A DNA stretch of 7,234 bases from JAAYCI01 sp964370295 (GCA_964370295.1 CAYJIR010000059.1:1-7234), one strand, 5' to 3'. Shown: positions 1-6,938, numbered from the stretch's first letter. Made by a program: numbers and translations. Notes: generated by a model not told the origin, from the letters alone.

Positions 1-578
1 CGCAAAAGTGCAAGTTCGTTTTGCAAAATAGCAAAGTTATGTTCTATCACATCATCTGTTGGCCGTACCTTTCCCGAATCCGGCTCGATGTACAGGTTGT
101 TTTTTGTGTCCTGAAATTTCATAATGTCCGTCATATAGGCTCCCTCAAAAGGCAGCTTCCACTTGGTGAGATATTCCTTTAGGTACTTTTCCGAAGGCGT
201 CTCAATTAAAACGTGCGCCTCTTTTTTAGACCATCTTTTGTGGAAAAAGTGCCAAGGTTCTGTCATTTTATCCATGGAGCCGGGATTCAGGCCAAGCAGA
301 ACAAGGTTGCCGCACAGCTTGCCGCCAAATGCGGGGTTCTTTTTGGTGTATGTCTCTTCAGAGGGGTCACTGAGCAAAAAGTCCAAGTCTGCGCCCTGCA
401 CAAGCCAGGTGGAGAGGTAGGCGTCAATCACCTCGCCCTTGATATTGGCGCCGCTTTCCCTTGTTAATCCGCAAGTTTTCAGGGCGCTGAATGTGCTATA
501 GCTCACCCCATATTCAAGTTCAAATGTACCTGTGGGGACGCATTGCTCGTAGATTTTGCTGTTTTGCTGTGTTGCCAT
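1..578 (-). CDS. Uracil-DNA-glycosylase-superfamily-like protein, C-terminus beyond window
   Basis: 192 complete codons are visible; the gene runs off the window edge, so its C-terminal part is missing. The start at 578 is chosen because AGGA lies 9 nt upstream; an in-frame ATG at 602 would add eight Lys-rich residues but has no ribosome binding site. Residues 1-85 form a leader I do not recognise. From about residue 90 the sequence looks like a uracil-DNA-glycosylase fold: a hydrophobic strand running into the loop LVLLGLNPGS (92-101), then an aromatic/His segment WHFFHKRW (109-116) and GAYMTDIMKF (146-155). In this superfamily the GxNP-type loop lines the active site and a second catalytic loop lies near the C-terminus, here out of view. 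It starts 33 nt after the upstream membrane protein gene, so it is probably the fourth gene of the operon. DNA base excision is possible but unproven; many members of this fold have no known activity. Confidence 0.7.
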   Translation of the reverse strand, partial: MATQQNSKIYEQCVPTGTFELEYGVSYSTFSALKTCGLTRESGANIKGEVIDAYLSTWLVQGADLDFLLSDPSEETYTKKNPAFGGKLCGNLVLLGLNPGSMDKMTEPWHFFHKRWSKKEAHVLIETPSEKYLKEYLTKWKLPFEGAYMTDIMKFQDTKNNLYIEPDSGKVRPTDDVIEHNFAILQNELALL

Positions 579-611
579 CTTTTTTCTTCCTTTCGGTTTC
601 ATATGGGTAAA

Positions 612-1139
612 TTAGATCATGCTCGCATATATCATATGTGCAAAAAAGAGCGCTAAAACAAGGCTGAAAGGGATACTGAAAATTTTCTGCTTTAAGGAAC
701 CTGCTGTAAGCAGAAACGACCGTATGCCTATAATAAAGGCGGCCAGGGGCGTCAGTACTAATATCCCCCCCAACAAAGCTTTTACTGCAAAAGAAGAACT
801 CAATAAAACATTTAGGGCCTCCATTTCAGCGCTGACATGCTGCAATTGACTAATAATGCTTAATGGGAATAAGGCAACAATGGGAAACAGTGCCATAATC
901 AGTGATAAATTTGCCGAAACCGTGCTTGTCTCTTTAGGTAAAATCCCCTTATTGTGCAGGGCTGTTTCGGCTTTTCGTATATCTTCCAGCCTCATGCGCA
1001 GCAGTAGTTTTTGCCGGGAGTTGTTTGCAGCGCCATGCCATTGCGCATAGGTTTTACGCCGCTCTTTTGTTAAGACGTCACACATTTTTTTGTCGGAAAG
1101 TGCGGGGTCTATGCCAATTTTCTCCATCAATTCCTTCAC
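612..1139 (-). CDS. Small membrane protein with DnaJ-like N-terminal helical module
   Basis: A 175-residue protein. It starts with GTG at 1139; the base at 1139 is also the last base of the upstream TAG stop (TAGTG), so the two genes overlap by 1 nt and are probably translationally coupled. A perfect AGGAGG (1147-1152) 7 nt upstream fixes this start. Residues 4-63 are charged and helical, with the pattern IGIDPALS followed by two helices rich in Lys, Arg and Glu. This resembles the short J-domain-like N-terminal modules seen in Firmicute Hsp70/TPR-associated proteins, but the HPD tripeptide of true DnaJ is absent. Three hydrophobic segments follow at about 77-98, 118-145 and 153-172, ending near the C-terminus, so the charged domain probably sits on one face of the membrane. 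I do not recognise a named family. Context suggests it works with the Sel1 membrane protein encoded just upstream. Confidence 0.8.
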   Translation of the reverse strand: MKELMEKIGIDPALSDKKMCDVLTKERRKTYAQWHGAANNSRQKLLLRMRLEDIRKAETALHNKGILPKETSTVSANLSLIMALFPIVALFPLSIISQLQHVSAEMEALNVLLSSSFAVKALLGGILVLTPLAAFIIGIRSFLLTAGSLKQKIFSIPFSLVLALFFAHMIYASMI

Positions 1140-2396
1140 TATATCCCCTCCTCAAAAACTAACAGCAGCCCCTCTTGCTTGTCAAGCCAAAAACTTTCGT
1201 CCATATGTGTTTCATTTTCGCTAAGGAGTACAATCCTTGGCGAATGGCTTTCCAGTTCGTCCGCCCGCATTGTCCAGCTTTTAAGCATGGGCGATTCAAA
1301 ATAGACGGCAAAAACCGAAAAATAGATAAACATAAGAACGGTTAAAGCAATGCCTATAGAGATGAAAATGCCCACCACACCTCCCATCCCGCCGCCGGCC
1401 ACCCAGGAACCATATTGATTCCCTGCGAGCGTTGCAGGCACCATTAGTAAGACAGCTATTATTACAAAAAAAATCACCAAAATAATAAACAAAGGCTGGT
1501 TAACAGCTTCTCCCCTGCTCAGCTTCGTAAAATAATCCATGACAGAGGCTAGAAAACTGCCGTCAGCGGAGTAAACATAGTGGCCGTAGAATACTGCATA
1601 GTTGCCGTGGGTGGCGGCAAAGGGTATTGCAACGGTTAGGCCATAGGCAAAGGTAAAGGTGTTTGTCAAGCCCCAAATGATACCGAAAAGCTTTCGCTTT
1701 TTTGCCCCCACCGTTTTTATGACGGACATGATGCCAAAAAACAGCCCCAGCACCCCAATCAAAACCATCACGACGCAAAAAGTTATTTCAAAAAAAGCAG
1801 AAAAAGACATATCATAGTTCCGTGCAGGCATAAACGCCATCACGCCGGTAAGGATATAGCCTATCAGCCCCAGCAATAGCGACGCGGTAGACAAATCTTC
1901 CGGGCTTAAAGTTGGTACGACTTTAAACCAAACCGCTGCACCGGGAAAGCCCATGCGGGCGGCTTTTTGGCACAAAATTGATTCATTCTCCNNNNNNNNN
2001 NNNNNNNNNNNNNNNNNNNNNNNNNNNNNNNNNNNNNNNNNNNNNNNNNNNNNNNNNNNNNNNNNNNNNNNNNNNNNNNNNNNNNNNNNNNCTTTGGGCA
2101 GCTTTTTCATACCACTTCATTGCAAAATCAATGTTCTTATCTATTCCTATGCCCATTTCCGCCATGTAAGACATCGCATACATGGCGTCGGCATGGCCTT
2201 TGTCGCTGGCTTTTGAAAAAGCCATAAACGCCTCGTGTTCCTCGCCTTTTGCCAAAAGCCGCCTTCCCTCTTCATAAAGCTGCAAGGAATCGGTAATTTC
2301 TGCCTTGGTCCTTTGCTCTGTTGTGGCCGGATTAGCCTGCGGCGGCAACACGTAGCGTGGCTTTGCTTTTGGCGTGGCATTTTGTGGGTTGTTCAT
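1139..2396 (-). CDS. Sel1-repeat, multi-pass membrane protein interrupted by assembly gap
   Basis: I read one gene across the N run. The N-terminal part starts at ATG 2396, 14 nt after the upstream stop, with GGGAG (2407-2411) about 10 nt before it. It gives 101 residues: a Pro/Ala-rich leader (1-30), then two Sel1/TPR-like helical units (about 34-66 and 67-101), the second ending in the typical Sel1 tail FAMKWYEKAAQ. After the gap, 283 residues remain. They open with another Sel1-like tail (QKAARMGFPGAAVWFKV), then five hydrophobic segments at post-gap residues 36-54, 69-91, 101-124, 166-188 and 203-230, and a charged tail (231-283). The parts are out of frame across 100 Ns; they join if the true gap is a multiple of 3. 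The Sel1 part probably binds a partner protein on the cytoplasmic side, anchored by the membrane bundle. Two separate genes are possible but less likely, since no start or stop is seen beside the gap. Confidence 0.72.
1147..1152 (-). promoter_or_regulatory. Ribosome binding site that decides a GTG start
   Basis: Perfect AGGAGG on the minus strand, 7 nt before GTG 1139 and inside the last codons of the upstream Sel1 membrane protein gene. It is the main reason to accept GTG over the ATG four codons later. Confidence 0.85.
1992..2091. other. Assembly gap of 100 Ns
   Basis: Exactly 100 Ns, the usual placeholder for a scaffold gap of unknown length. It falls inside a run of Sel1-like repeats, a sequence type that can break short-read assembly. 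Any translation through it is meaningless, including the apparent ATG at 2110, which is an in-frame Met only in the wrong frame of the preceding Sel1 unit. Confidence 0.97.
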
Positions 2397-2410
2397 ATTT
2401 ATGGCTCTCC

Positions 2411-5092
2411 CTAACTTCCGCTCATGCTTTGTAAAAAGAGTGCCGCTTCCTTCACACCGCCTGCGGCAGCTTGCTGGTACCAGTGCCATACCCTGTCCAT
2501 CGGCGGCGGGGAATAATAATGCTGGTACAGGTTGCCCAGGTTGCACATTGCCGCAAAATCACCCTTGCCTGCGGCCTTTAGCCAGTATTTTTTTGCGCCG
2601 ACAACATCATTATTTTTCAGGCACTGGTGTCCCTTGTCCAATTCTTTGCGTCTTGCGGCATACTGCGTTGCAACACCTTTGATAAAGCTTATCGGTGGCA
2701 CCGTTCCCGGTGGCACGTTAACGTCGTATAGCTTTCCTTTGTCGTCAAACACCCTATACGAACCCCCGGCGGCACCGTTAGCGGCGGCATTATCACCGGC
2801 AAGTAGCAACTCGCCTTTTTCCACAAGGCTTTTCAGAAAATATGTGGCATCGCCGCAGCCATGATCTTCCGCTGCCGTCAGCCATTCCAGTGCTTTTTCC
2901 CGGTTCTGCTTGACTCCTTCTCCCATCCAGTACAATCGCCCCAATTGGAACATGGCATATTCATTTCCGCCCTTGGCAGCTTTTTCCAGTTGTTTTGGCG
3001 TCATGCCTTGTGTTGCCATTTGCGCGGCGGCTGAGGCCTGCATCTTTTCAAGCTGTGCCTTGTCTTCTACGTTGCCGCCCACCACATTGCCATTGGCATC
3101 CAGCGCCACAACCGACACTTCATTGCCATCCGCGTCTGTAAGGCGGAACCCTGCGTCAGAACCCTCGGTGGACGACATGTGGCTTTCGCCCAGGCGTTCC
3201 AGCATATCAGCCGCACCGGGGTCGCCCTCGGCATCCGCCATTTTGAAATACCGGATAGCCGATGCTTGATCCCCCAGCATGAAACAGACATTCCCGGCGT
3301 TGAACATGGCGTCCTCATAACCGGCCTCGGCTGCCTTTTTCAAATAGGGCAGAGCATCTTCATATTTTCCGTATGCTGCAAGAAGATTTCCGGCATACGC
3401 CGCCGCTTCGGTGTAGCCCACGTCTGCCGCCTCCATATAGAAGTTAACGGCTTTTATCACGTCCCTTTCAAAGCCATCGTTGCCAAATTCATATTTCTTC
3501 CCATAGTCCAGCAGTGGCTCGGCGGCCTCAGAGACACCAAGGCGCGCCGCATCATAATAATAGTCCGCTGCGGCTTCGTAGTCTTCCATTCTTTCAAAAT
3601 ACCCGGCCATCACAAAAGCCGCATCAGGATGGCCGGTATCAGCGGCCTCCATATAAAATTTATATGCTTCGCTAGTATCCTGCGGAACACCCCTGCCATG
3701 ATACAGCCGTTCGGCTTCCTCGAAAAGCTCTTTTGGGCTTTTTGCGGTGCTTTCGCTTTTGGGCACGGCGGCTTTTTGCGGTGTTTTTTTTGCCACAGCG
3801 CCATCGCCAAGCCAATTGTGGTAGTCCTTCGCGATAGAATCCATATACGATAGAGTGATGATTTCCGCAATTGATACTATCGGTTCAAACTGGGATTGAT
3901 TCAAAAAGCTCAACTCGTCGGTTTCCCGCGCCGGCTTTATTATATTTTGCTCCACCCAGTTTTTGACTTGATCTAACTTCTCTCTATCATCCAGAAACGT
4001 TCTATACGCCTTGTAGGGTGAATATTCCAGGCAAAAATCCGTTTGCTTGCCAACCCACATATGGTAGGCATTGTACACGTTAATAACGACGGTAAGGCAC
4101 TCTTTCATGCACAGATTTACAATGATATCCAGCAGGTCACGTGAAAGCGGCTCCACCTCTGTTGATGTTGTATACACACCCAGTTTTTTCAAGGCCGCAT
4201 TCTGCGCGCGCTTGTTCAGTTTTTTATCCTCACGCAGCCGGAGGAAATCAGTATAATCTTTTTCGCCGTCTTCTGGCACCTTTGGCCGTGGGGATGTGGA
4301 TTCGCGTAGCCAAAGGTGATAAATTTTCCGTTCATAGCTTGCGAAAATGTTAGCCGGGGTAAAGATATATCTGGCCAGGTTATCCAGGTGTGTCTTGGTC
4401 AAGGGGGCGTTTCCAAATGAGAGGATTACTTCCTTTACGCTCTGAATAGCCCGTTGAAACACCACAGAGCTCATGCCACTTTCATCATACCAGTTAGCAA
4501 AATCGCCGCCTTCTTTCCACCTCGGCGCGGCAGTGGTTTCGCTTTGAGCCGCAGGCGGTATGCTTGCCTTTTCAGAGGAATGCTCTGGGGGTGCTTGTTT
4601 CGCAGTTTCAGGGGACACCTTTGTGGGTGCGGATTCTTTTTTGTTCGCTGCTGCTTTTTGCGGCGCCGCTTTGCCATTTTTTGGCGCAAGCTTGGATGTG
4701 TTTTTTGCTTCGCCCACCGCCACGCCATCGTGCAATTCGGTAATATCATAGCCTAAAGCGCGGGCATGGGGCAGAAAGTTGTAAATATTGAAGCGATGCC
4801 AGCGGTTGCTTACCGCTATTGTAGCCCCCAGCACGGGAATTAACTCTGCAGGCTTTAAAAAATACCTCCCCTCAAGGTTTGGGGTAATTTTGACTTTATC
4901 TTCCACAAGGTGCAGCGTACCTTCGTCCAAGAGAGAATCGGGGAATGCCGCGCGCAGTGCTTCCGGATTTGTGCCATTGTGGGTGGCGGCAAAGTCTTTA
5001 ATCACCGCCAGCACCAGGCGCCCCATGGTGTAGGTTTTGCCATTAAAAACAAAGGTTCTTTTTACGGATACATCCTGCATATTATCGGCCAT
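2411..5092 (-). CDS. Large Sel1/TPR-repeat scaffold protein with N-terminal DNA-binding-like module
   Basis: An 893-residue protein with no signal peptide or membrane segment, so probably cytoplasmic. The start at 5092 is backed by AGGAGG (5101-5106) 8 nt upstream. Residues 10-118 form a compact module (FVFNGKTYTMGRLVLAVIKD, AAFPDSL, GRYFL, AVSNRW, ALGYDI) that I recall as a recurring small domain in bacterial accessory proteins, perhaps winged-helix-like; its function is unknown. Residues 120-192 are a Lys/Ala/Pro/Ser-rich linker. Residues 193-430 are an uncharacterised, mostly helical domain. A second linker (431-452) leads into about five Sel1/TPR-like repeats (453-632). Then two blocks alternate: a short beta-type segment (GFRLTDADGNEVSVVALD, 648-665, and YRVFDDKGKLYDVNVPPG, 779-796), each adjoining further Sel1 units (702-745 and 815-885). 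Sel1 repeats mediate protein-protein contacts, so a scaffold or adaptor role is inferred. It is the first gene of the operon. Confidence 0.88.
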   Translation of the reverse strand: MADNMQDVSVKRTFVFNGKTYTMGRLVLAVIKDFAATHNGTNPEALRAAFPDSLLDEGTLHLVEDKVKITPNLEGRYFLKPAELIPVLGATIAVSNRWHRFNIYNFLPHARALGYDITELHDGVAVGEAKNTSKLAPKNGKAAPQKAAANKKESAPTKVSPETAKQAPPEHSSEKASIPPAAQSETTAAPRWKEGGDFANWYDESGMSSVVFQRAIQSVKEVILSFGNAPLTKTHLDNLARYIFTPANIFASYERKIYHLWLRESTSPRPKVPEDGEKDYTDFLRLREDKKLNKRAQNAALKKLGVYTTSTEVEPLSRDLLDIIVNLCMKECLTVVINVYNAYHMWVGKQTDFCLEYSPYKAYRTFLDDREKLDQVKNWVEQNIIKPARETDELSFLNQSQFEPIVSIAEIITLSYMDSIAKDYHNWLGDGAVAKKTPQKAAVPKSESTAKSPKELFEEAERLYHGRGVPQDTSEAYKFYMEAADTGHPDAAFVMAGYFERMEDYEAAADYYYDAARLGVSEAAEPLLDYGKKYEFGNDGFERDVIKAVNFYMEAADVGYTEAAAYAGNLLAAYGKYEDALPYLKKAAEAGYEDAMFNAGNVCFMLGDQASAIRYFKMADAEGDPGAADMLERLGESHMSSTEGSDAGFRLTDADGNEVSVVALDANGNVVGGNVEDKAQLEKMQASAAAQMATQGMTPKQLEKAAKGGNEYAMFQLGRLYWMGEGVKQNREKALEWLTAAEDHGCGDATYFLKSLVEKGELLLAGDNAAANGAAGGSYRVFDDKGKLYDVNVPPGTVPPISFIKGVATQYAARRKELDKGHQCLKNNDVVGAKKYWLKAAGKGDFAAMCNLGNLYQHYYSPPPMDRVWHWYQQAAAGGVKEAALFLQSMSGS

Positions 5093-5100
5093 TTATTTGT

Positions 5101-5106
5101 CCTCCT
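5101..5106 (-). promoter_or_regulatory. Ribosome binding site of the 893-residue scaffold gene
   Basis: Perfect AGGAGG on the minus strand, 8 nt before ATG 5092. It fixes that start rather than Met5. It lies just outside the inverted-repeat element, only 6 nt from its left end, so any insertion there spared translation but replaced the upstream promoter area. Confidence 0.85.
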
Positions 5107-5112
5107 GGTTAG

Positions 5113-5273
5113 ATAGTGTGGACACAAGTGTTCATTCGAGTGATTTTGGCGATTTTTCCGCCATACTACGTTGTCAAAACTCACCTTACATAAAGGAGTG
5201 CATCGTTTTTCCGCCTTGTCTGGTAAAAAAAATTGCACAAAATCCCTGCGATTCAACCAAGCGTCCACACTAT
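5113..5273. mobile_element. 161-bp unit with perfect 11-bp terminal inverted repeats, MITE-like or IS remnant
   Basis: ATAGTGTGGAC at 5113-5123 is repeated as its exact reverse complement GTCCACACTAT at 5263-5273, with 139 bp between. The GTGGAC motif near the tip is reminiscent of ends of IS3-family insertion sequences. Inside are two direct copies of TTTTTCCGCC (5153-5162 and 5206-5215), the kind of subterminal repeat transposases can bind. No credible transposase gene fits, so it would be non-autonomous or a relic. TTA occurs near both edges (5109-5111 and 5274-5276), but one base intervenes on the left, so a clean target duplication is not shown. The right edge abuts the regulator's TAA stop. 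Alternative: the two repeats are distant operator half-sites or a chance match. Confidence 0.45.
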
Positions 5274-6317
5274 TTAATTTTCACTTGAAATTTGCCACTG
5301 CAAATGGGTAGATGTTTCAGTTTTTCCCTGTATCATGTTCATAATTTTGGTGGCAGCAAGTTTGCCAATGGTTTCCTGCGGGTAGTTCAGCGTGGTTATT
5401 TTTCCGGGTATACACTGTGAAAATTCAGTCTTGTCAAACGCCAAAAACTCAAAACCTGGTGGAACTTTTATGCCATGCCGGTGCAGTATTTGATAAAACT
5501 CAAATGCCACTTCATCGTTGAAACAGACAACGGCGCTGCACTTCTCCACACAAGACAAAGCAAAGTTTTCAAGCGCTTTGCGCAAGTTTGTGCTGGTATA
5601 CCACAAAAAGTTGTTGTCACTCAATGAAAACCCATGCCCGCTTACAGTTCTTGCGAGCCCACTGTACCGCAAAACGCTCTCTTGGTCGTCTGCCTTAAAT
5701 ACACCGGCAAAATTCTTGTGCCCTTTCGAGATAATATAATTGCCGCACAGTTCACCGCCTTGTACATTATCCATGGAAAGATGGACTGCTTTTTCAATTT
5801 CCCTGTAGCATGAATTGATGAATACAAGCGGAATATCCTGTGAAATTATTTCTTCGTACAATGCAATGTTTGGGTTGGGGATGGTGGACAGCACCCCTTC
5901 CACAATTAAACCGTCAACATTTTTGCCAAACAAATCTTCAACCGCCCGGCGTTCCAAATCGAAACGGTTCTTTGTGGTGGCAATCAGCGGGTAATGCCCG
6001 CCATCAATTAGTGCCTTTTCTATGCTAAGCAGCGTGTTTGCAAAATTTGGTAGCGCGATGTGGTTGGCAACCACTGCCACCATACCGCTTTTTTGACGGC
6101 GCGCTTTCTTCAGAACAAAGTTGCCGCTGCCGTGCACTTGCTTGAGCACCCTTTCCTCACAAAGAATGCTAACTGCCTTGCGAACGGTTTGGCGGCTATA
6201 CTGATATTTTTCAGCAAGTTCGCGCTCTCCGGGCAAAGGTTCGCCAACAGGATATTCGCCCGAATCAATCGCTTCCCGAATGATTTCCGCCAACCGATCG
6301 TATTTATAGTCTTTCAT
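5274..6317 (-). CDS. AraR-type transcriptional regulator (GntR winged helix plus LacI-type sugar-binding domain)
   Basis: A 347-residue regulator. I prefer ATG 6317, preceded by AGGGTGA (6320-6326), over the upstream in-frame ATG at 6344, which would add nine uncharged residues before the usual family beginning. Residues 1-70 are a GntR winged helix: YDRLAEIIREAI, then GEPLPGERELAEKY, SRQTVRKAVSIL (recognition helix) and the wing VHGSGNFV. Residues 78-347 are a periplasmic-binding-protein fold as in LacI/AraR: MVAVVANH, NVDGLIVEG, IPLVFINS, SMDNVQGG, ISKGHKNFAGVF, AVVCFNDEVAFEF and the closing ITTLNYPQETIGKLAATKI. Members of this group repress sugar-use genes and release DNA on binding a sugar; the ligand cannot be told here. 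Length is close to AraR, with the C-terminus perhaps a few residues short, right where the inverted-repeat unit begins. It is probably autoregulated through the sites at 6350 and 6430. No sugar gene is in view. Confidence 0.9.
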   Translation of the reverse strand: MKDYKYDRLAEIIREAIDSGEYPVGEPLPGERELAEKYQYSRQTVRKAVSILCEERVLKQVHGSGNFVLKKARRQKSGMVAVVANHIALPNFANTLLSIEKALIDGGHYPLIATTKNRFDLERRAVEDLFGKNVDGLIVEGVLSTIPNPNIALYEEIISQDIPLVFINSCYREIEKAVHLSMDNVQGGELCGNYIISKGHKNFAGVFKADDQESVLRYSGLARTVSGHGFSLSDNNFLWYTSTNLRKALENFALSCVEKCSAVVCFNDEVAFEFYQILHRHGIKVPPGFEFLAFDKTEFSQCIPGKITTLNYPQETIGKLAATKIMNMIQGKTETSTHLQWQISSEN

Positions 6318-6349
6318 AGTCACCCTACATGCTAACATACACACTCAAT

Positions 6350-6359
6350 ACGTACCACT
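6350..6359. promoter_or_regulatory. Putative operator 1 of the AraR-type regulator
   Basis: ACGTACCACT, read on the minus strand as AGTGGTACGT. It resembles half of the AraR operator of Bacillus (TTGTACGTACAA-like core). It covers the predicted transcription start, just downstream of the -10 box, a position from which a bound repressor would block transcription. An identical 10-mer lies 80 bp away. Confidence 0.6.
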
Positions 6360-6365
6360 GGTTAC

Positions 6366-6395
6366 AGTATAATCTGACGAATGCAACCAAGTCAA
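6366..6395 (-). promoter_or_regulatory. Sigma-A-type promoter of the regulator gene
   Basis: On the minus strand: -35 TTGACT (6390-6395), an 18-bp spacer, and -10 TATACT (6366-6371); each box has one mismatch to the consensus. The expected transcript start is near 6359, giving a leader of about 40 nt before ATG 6317. It sits between the two operator-like repeats, which fits autorepression. Confidence 0.72.
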
Positions 6396-6429
6396 TTATG
6401 TAACCCTACGAATTAATTCTGTGCGATAA

Positions 6430-6439
6430 ACGTACCACT
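6430..6439. promoter_or_regulatory. Putative operator 2 of the AraR-type regulator
   Basis: Second exact copy of ACGTACCACT in the same orientation; the GT two bases later is also conserved. It lies upstream of the -35 box. Paired operators that allow cooperative binding or looping are known for AraR; that they act so here is inferred. Confidence 0.55.
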
Positions 6440-6520
6440 TGTGTGTGTTAAACAATACCAATTTCTGCCTTTCAACCCAGCTCGATGATTATAAAAACCG
6501 AAATATTGAGTATCGCCAAA
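6440..6520. other. Intergenic stretch upstream of the regulator
   Basis: AT-rich, between the second operator-like site and the stop of the RhuM remnant. I see no gene, no strong terminator hairpin and no clear plus-strand promoter. Confidence 0.5.
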
Positions 6521-6733
6521 TTATTCATGGATTTCAGCAGGACTATTGTGCTTGCTTTGAATGAGTTTCATCTGTTTGTCAAAATCACTATCAAATAAGC
6601 TATCCTGTACAACACGGTATTTTTCGTACTCGCTTTCCGCGTGTTGCTTTGCAATTTCCGCGGAAATCGCCCCTGCATTTTGCAAATGAGCGTTGCTATC
6701 CGCCTGCAAAATGAGGTCAAGATGCTTTGCCCA
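6521..6733 (-). pseudogene. C-terminal remnant of a RhuM-family protein
   Basis: About 70 codons, ending with TAA at 6521-6523, match the C-terminal end of the RhuM (virulence protein) family: WAKHLDLILQAD, then AGAISAEIAKQHAESEYEKY and RVVQDSLFDSDFDK. Full RhuM proteins are over 300 residues, so three quarters or more is missing. The open frame continues upstream to an ATG at 6844, but those 37 residues (Arg/Lys/Leu-rich) do not look like RhuM, so the true break is close to 6733. The function of RhuM proteins is not well established; they turn up in genomic islands. As it stands this is most likely a dead fragment. A short protein from 6844 cannot be excluded, but I see no good ribosome binding site. 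Confidence 0.65.
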
Positions 6734-6809
6734 TAACAGAAGTGAACCTATGTCAAGTGACTTTAGGCGAAAACTCAAAGATTTAAGCCTTGCGAAGTTC
6801 TTTCTTTGG

Positions 6810-6914
6810 TTACGCCGCATCAATTTTTGACCGCAGTTCCGCAAGCTCTGTTTTCATTTGGGCTATCAGCACCGCTAGTTTTTCCTCACATTCTTCAAGT
6901 GAGTGCGCACTGCT
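6810..6914 (-). pseudogene. Unassigned coiled-coil tail fragment
   Basis: Thirty-four sense codons open between a TAG (6915-6917) and a TAA (6810-6812). The peptide has coiled-coil-like Leu/Ile/Val spacing (HSLEECEEKLAVLIAQMKTE, then LAELRSKIDAA). It lacks a convincing start and ribosome binding site, and it lies in a different frame from the RhuM fragment, so it is probably the tail of a decayed gene. The residue pattern is too regular for random sequence, but I cannot name the family. Confidence 0.35.
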
Positions 6915-6938
6915 CTATTGCGCTGTTTTACAGCACCC

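Noticed and set aside
1139..2110. Gene starting at ATG 2110 through the N run
   Set aside because: That ATG is out of frame with the clear Sel1 sequence on the same strand, and the joining frame exists only because 100 Ns were inserted.
1983..2546. Longer open frame starting upstream of ATG 2396
   Set aside because: The part above 2396 overlaps the end of the 893-residue gene in another frame and has no repeat-like sequence; ATG 2396 has its own GGGAG and sits 14 nt after the previous stop.
3179..3853. Plus-strand open frame of 224 codons opposite the scaffold gene
   Set aside because: It is a shadow of the Sel1 coding region; it has no ribosome binding site, no recognisable motif and a Cys/His/Ile-rich composition typical of antisense frames.
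5149..5177. TTGACA (minus strand, 5172-5177) as a -35 box for the scaffold gene
   Set aside because: The hexamer is perfect, but the sequence 17 bp downstream is AATCGC and no shifted spacing gives a TATAAT-like -10 box.
5226..5258. Rho-independent terminator after the regulator (run of eight Ts on the minus strand after GTGCAA)
   Set aside because: The T run is real, but the preceding sequence forms only a weak stem of a few scattered pairs.
5062..5268. Short minus-strand frame inside the inverted-repeat unit as a transposase fragment
   Set aside because: The peptide shows no DDE-type motif or helix-turn-helix and overlaps the start of the scaffold gene.
6318..6344. Regulator start at ATG 6344
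   Set aside because: The nine extra residues precede the normal family beginning, and AGGGTGA lies directly before ATG 6317.
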